Shown one piece after another: positions 4,209 through 6,378 of a stretch of DNA of 6,378 nucleotides. The stretch covers positions 1 to 6,378 of the forward strand of contig LJUY01000087.1 of the NCBI GenBank assembly GCA_001304015.1, given 5' to 3'. The notes beneath the pieces were generated by a model. The model saw only the letters and a list, made by a program, of their open reading frames with translations. It was not told the origin of the DNA and searched no databases. The first letter of the stretch is position 1, and the number at the start of each line of letters is the position of its first letter. Source of the stretch: a candidate division Zixibacteria bacterium SM23_81. GTDB lineage: Bacteria; SM23-81. Both the position numbers and the translations under genes were made by a program.

Positions 4209-4868
4209 ATGAAAATCGCTGTGACATCCACAGGCCCCACTCTTGATGACCAGGTGGAAGCACGATTTGGCCGGTGTTCCTACTTTCTGATCATCGATCT
4301 CGACACCATGGAGTTTGAAGCTCTGGAGAACCCCAACATTGCCTTGGGGGGAGGAGCAGGAATCCAATCGGCTCAGCTGCTAGCCCAGAGGGAAGTCAAT
4401 ACAGTGTTGACGGGGAATTGCGGCCCCAATGCCTTTCAGACGTTCGGCGCTGCTGGAATTCAGGTGATCGTCGGAGTCAGCGGACCCGTCAAAGAGGCTG
4501 TGGAGAAGTTTAAATCCGGGGTGTTCTCAGCAGCCTCCGGTCCCAGCGTGGACAGCAAATTTGGCCTCTCTGGCGGCGCGGCGGGTGAGCAAGCCGCCCA
4601 GCAATCTCCCCAGCCTACCATGCTCGGTCCCGGTATGGGGAGTGGTATGGGGCGAGGCATGGGCATGGGAAGGGGTATGGGAAGGGGTATGGGAAGGGGT
4701 ATGGGAAGAGGCATGGGAAGGGGCATGGCCGGGGTTCCTATGACAGGTCCTCCTCCCCAGATGACCAGGGAGCAGGAAGTGGCCATGCTGAAGCAACAGG
4801 CCCAGGCCATGATGGAACAGCTCGAGGGGATACAGAAGCGAATTTCAGAGCTGGAGAAGGGAAAATGA
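4209..4868 (+). CDS. NifX-like domain fused to Gly-Met-Arg repeat and DUF5320-type coiled coil
   Basis: 219 aa in three parts. Residues 1-107 are a NifX/ORP-like domain (MKIAVTSTGPTLDDQVEARF, GAGIQSAQLL, GNCGPNAF at 69-76, VEKFKSGVF), close to the protein at 1036-1398. Residues 108-180 are a flexible Gly/Ala/Gln then Met-Gly-Arg-Gly repeat linker. Residues 185-217 (TREQEVAMLKQQAQ through QKRISELEKGK) are a coiled coil sharing the pattern EQExxxLKxQA...I..RIxELE with the tails of the DUF5320 proteins at 617-979 and 3544-3912. ATG 4209 follows AGAAGGGA (4195-4202). The fusion suggests that separate NifX-like and DUF5320 proteins act together. The many Met residues could bind Cu(I), but that is speculation. 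Confidence 0.88.
   Translation: MKIAVTSTGPTLDDQVEARFGRCSYFLIIDLDTMEFEALENPNIALGGGAGIQSAQLLAQREVNTVLTGNCGPNAFQTFGAAGIQVIVGVSGPVKEAVEKFKSGVFSAASGPSVDSKFGLSGGAAGEQAAQQSPQPTMLGPGMGSGMGRGMGMGRGMGRGMGRGMGRGMGRGMAGVPMTGPPPQMTREQEVAMLKQQAQAMMEQLEGIQKRISELEKGK
4632..4733 (+). repeat. 12-bp tandem repeat coding for Met-Gly-Arg-Gly units
   Basis: The core 4665-4724 is five 12-bp units of ATGGGAAGGGGT; the first three are identical and the last two differ at one or two bases. Looser units flank it from 4632 to 4733. It encodes the GMGRGMGRG linker of the fusion protein at residues 142-175. Identity at silent positions suggests recent expansion by slippage, so copy number may vary between strains. Antisense reading frames rich in HTPS and PMPL here are by-products of the repeat. 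Confidence 0.88.
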
Positions 4869-4938
4869 CCGCGCGGCAGCTTTAAAGTGTAGTCTAAGAA
4901 TAGGCTATATCAAAATTGCTGCTATTTGAGGGTTGAAG

Positions 4939-5736
4939 ATGTCTCGTTTCGGAATATTGTGTTTATGCATTATGTTGTTGGCTTTTAACGGAAATTTAGC
5001 CGGGGAGGTGGCCTCCGTGGATTCCATCACCATCACCACCGTCTACGATAACAACCCCTTTGTCGAGGGTCTGGTATCCTCCTGGGGATTTGCCTGTGTG
5101 GTGCAGGGTTTGGAGAGGACCATTCTCTTCGACACAGGGGGAGATGGAGGGGTCCTGTTGGCCAATATGGAGCAGTTAGCCCTGGATCCACAGATCGTCC
5201 AGATAGTAATCCTCTCTCACCTCCATGGCGATCACACCGGGGGGTTGGCCGATTTTCTCCAGGTCAATCCCGAGGTGACGGTGTACATGCTGGAATCCTT
5301 TGCGGAACACTTGGAAAAGGATGTCACCGAGAGGGGAGCCCAGTTGGTCACCGTAAAAGAGCCTGTGGAGATCTGCCAGGGAGTTTTTCTGACCGGAGAG
5401 ATGGGGACGGCTATCTCGGAGCAGGCCCTGGTTCTCAAAACTTCCCAGGGGCTCGTTATCATCACCGGCTGTGCCCATCCTGGCATCGTAGACATGGTCA
5501 AGAAGAGCCAGGAAATTGGCAAGTTGCCTCCTTGTTTGGTCATGGGGGGATTTCATCTTCTCGGAGCCTCTCGCCCAAAGGTGCGAGAGATATTGAGCCA
5601 GTTTCGTGAACTTGGCGTGGCCAAAGTCTCTCCCTGCCATTGTACCGGGTCGGAAGCTATTTCCATGTTCGCGGAAACCTATGGCCAGGGATATATCCAG
5701 AATGGCACAGGGCGGGTCATCACCTTGGAACGCTAG
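4939..5736 (+). CDS. Metallo-beta-lactamase fold protein, COG1237 type, with signal peptide
   Basis: 265 aa. The MBL metal motif HLHGDH (His94, His96, Asp98, His99) follows the strand IVQIVILS. Further ligands are GCAHPG (His180) and GGFHLLG (His206); the ending PCHCTGSEA and GYIQNGTGRV is typical of COG1237, often annotated as 7,8-dihydropterin-6-methyl-4-(ribofuranosyl)aminobenzene-phosphate synthase-like, though the reaction of most members is unproven. Residues 1-22 (one Arg, then ILCLCIMLLAF, then NLAG) look like a Sec signal peptide added before the usual domain start, so the protein may be periplasmic. There is no lipobox cysteine at the cleavage region. ATG 4939 follows GAGGG (4928-4932). 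A 70-bp gap precedes it, the longest in the cluster after the leader, so it may have its own promoter, but I see none clearly. Confidence 0.88.
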   Translation: MSRFGILCLCIMLLAFNGNLAGEVASVDSITITTVYDNNPFVEGLVSSWGFACVVQGLERTILFDTGGDGGVLLANMEQLALDPQIVQIVILSHLHGDHTGGLADFLQVNPEVTVYMLESFAEHLEKDVTERGAQLVTVKEPVEICQGVFLTGEMGTAISEQALVLKTSQGLVIITGCAHPGIVDMVKKSQEIGKLPPCLVMGGFHLLGASRPKVREILSQFRELGVAKVSPCHCTGSEAISMFAETYGQGYIQNGTGRVITLER

Positions 5737-5796
5737 GGCTGACGACTTCTCATGATCCGCTCACCGGCCAGACACCTGTCTTTGAGGAATCAATTC

Positions 5797-6378
5797 ATGA
5801 TCATCGCCATCGCCTCCGGAAAGGGAGGCACGGGAAAGACCACTCTGGCCACAAATCTGGCCATGAGCTTAGCCAGAGAGGATCAGGAAGTTCAGCTGCT
5901 CGATTGCGACGTGGAGGAGCCCAACTGCCATTTATTTCTCAGGCTCTCTTTGGAGGCTTCTGTGACGGTCAGCATGCCCGTTCCAGAAGTCGATCGGGGA
6001 AAATGCACCGTCTGTGGCCAGTGTGACCAGATCTGCCAGTTCAGCGCCATCGTGTGCCTCAAGGATACTGTGCTCACTTTTCCCGAGCTCTGTCACAGCT
6101 GCGGCGGGTGTGTTCTGGTTTGTCCTCAAGGAGCCATATCCGAGAAGCCCCGGGATATCGGGGTCATCGAGAAGGGGTATGCCGACGGGATTCGTTTCGT
6201 CCACGGCCGTCTTAAAATCGGTGAGGCCATGTCGCCGCCTTTGATTCGAGAGGTGAAGAAGCGTATCTGCCCCCAAGGCTACCGCATCATAGACGCCCCG
6301 CCGGGAACCTCCTGTCCGGTCATCGAGGCGACCAGAGGCAGCGATGTCTGCATCCTGGTCACCGAGCCCACCCCCTTT
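5797..6378 (+). CDS. MinD/Mrp-type P-loop ATPase with two [4Fe-4S] ferredoxin motifs (3' end outside window)
   Basis: First 194 residues; family members are about 280-290 aa, so roughly 90 are missing past the edge. It starts MIIAIASGKGGTGKTT with the deviant Walker A (residues 8-16) of the MinD/ParA/Mrp group. DCDVEEPN (36-43) is the switch I region and YRIIDAPPGTSCPV (162-175) the Walker B/switch II region. Inserted between them is a bacterial 2[4Fe-4S] ferredoxin domain: Cys70, 73, 76, 80 (the last followed by Gln rather than Pro) and Cys99, 102, 105, 109 followed by Pro. ATPases of this form accompany ORP in Desulfovibrio, usually as a tandem pair, so a second copy may follow. ATG 5797 follows TGAGGA (5783-5788); ATG 5752 is in frame but gives 15 unmatched residues. 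Likely roles are ATP-driven cluster transfer or electron delivery, by inference. Confidence 0.93.
   Translation, partial: MIIAIASGKGGTGKTTLATNLAMSLAREDQEVQLLDCDVEEPNCHLFLRLSLEASVTVSMPVPEVDRGKCTVCGQCDQICQFSAIVCLKDTVLTFPELCHSCGGCVLVCPQGAISEKPRDIGVIEKGYADGIRFVHGRLKIGEAMSPPLIREVKKRICPQGYRIIDAPPGTSCPVIEATRGSDVCILVTEPTPF

Noticed and set aside
4527-4796. Minus-strand ORF with HTPS repeats
   Set aside because: Reverse reading of the Met-Gly-Arg minisatellite; no ribosome binding site and no family resemblance.
4890-4907. Hairpin (7-bp stem, 4-nt loop) before the MBL gene as terminator
   Set aside because: AT-rich short stem with a G-U pair and no T-run; weak on its own.
5640-6026. Plus-strand ORF of 128 aa bridging the MBL and ATPase genes
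   Set aside because: Out of frame with both; the ATPase frame from 5797 has a clear Walker A and ferredoxin motifs.
1-6378. CRISPR array, insertion sequence, tRNA or rRNA
   Set aside because: No spaced direct repeats, transposase frame, terminal inverted repeats or RNA-gene features were seen; the only tandem repeat is the coding minisatellite.

Overview
The window holds twelve same-strand, tightly packed genes, the last one cut by the window edge. The sequence is GC-rich, every gene has a recognisable purine-rich Shine-Dalgarno, and the leftmost gene is preceded by a -24/-12 (sigma-54) promoter. Together with the gene families this suggests an anaerobic bacterium, most likely a sulfate-reducing or syntrophic deltaproteobacterium (Desulfobacterota). 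The phylum is inferred from gene content, not from a marker gene.

Layout: 1-184 is a regulatory region with two identical-format palindromes (ATTGC-N6-GCAAT, 30 bp apart) and a near-consensus sigma-54 promoter. Then follow a NifX/NifB-C-type protein (185-574), a Gly-rich DUF5320-type protein with a coiled-coil tail (617-979), a second NifX-type protein (1036-1398), a DUF89/ARMT1-like metal-dependent phosphatase family protein (1403-2269) and a NifU/IscU-like Fe-S scaffold (2316-2765). Next come a small zinc-ribbon protein with the DUF5320 N-terminal signature (2752-2970), a double-signature DUF5320 ORF with an internal start (3029-3505), another DUF5320 protein (3544-3912) and an FmdB-type zinc ribbon (3984-4190). 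The right end has a NifX domain fused to a Gly-Met-Arg repeat and a DUF5320-type coiled coil (4209-4868), a metallo-beta-lactamase fold protein of the COG1237 type with a signal peptide (4939-5736), and a MinD-family ATPase carrying two [4Fe-4S] ferredoxin motifs (5797 to the edge).

The set (NifX-like metal-cluster carriers, MinD/ferredoxin ATPase, sigma-54 control) resembles the orange-protein (ORP) loci of Desulfovibrio, whose ORP binds a Mo-Cu-sulfide cluster. Here it is enlarged by an Fe-S scaffold, a DUF89 protein, an MBL protein and at least four copies of the uncharacterised MPxxDGTGP small-protein family. A reasonable reading is an operon for assembling, carrying or inserting an unusual metal-sulfur cluster, in which NifX-like and DUF5320 proteins pair through a shared C-terminal helix. 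That function is inference. The most noteworthy parts are the DUF5320 expansion, the NifX-DUF5320 fusion, the recent 75-bp duplication, the nested start, two strong intercistronic hairpins and the palindrome pair upstream of the sigma-54 promoter.
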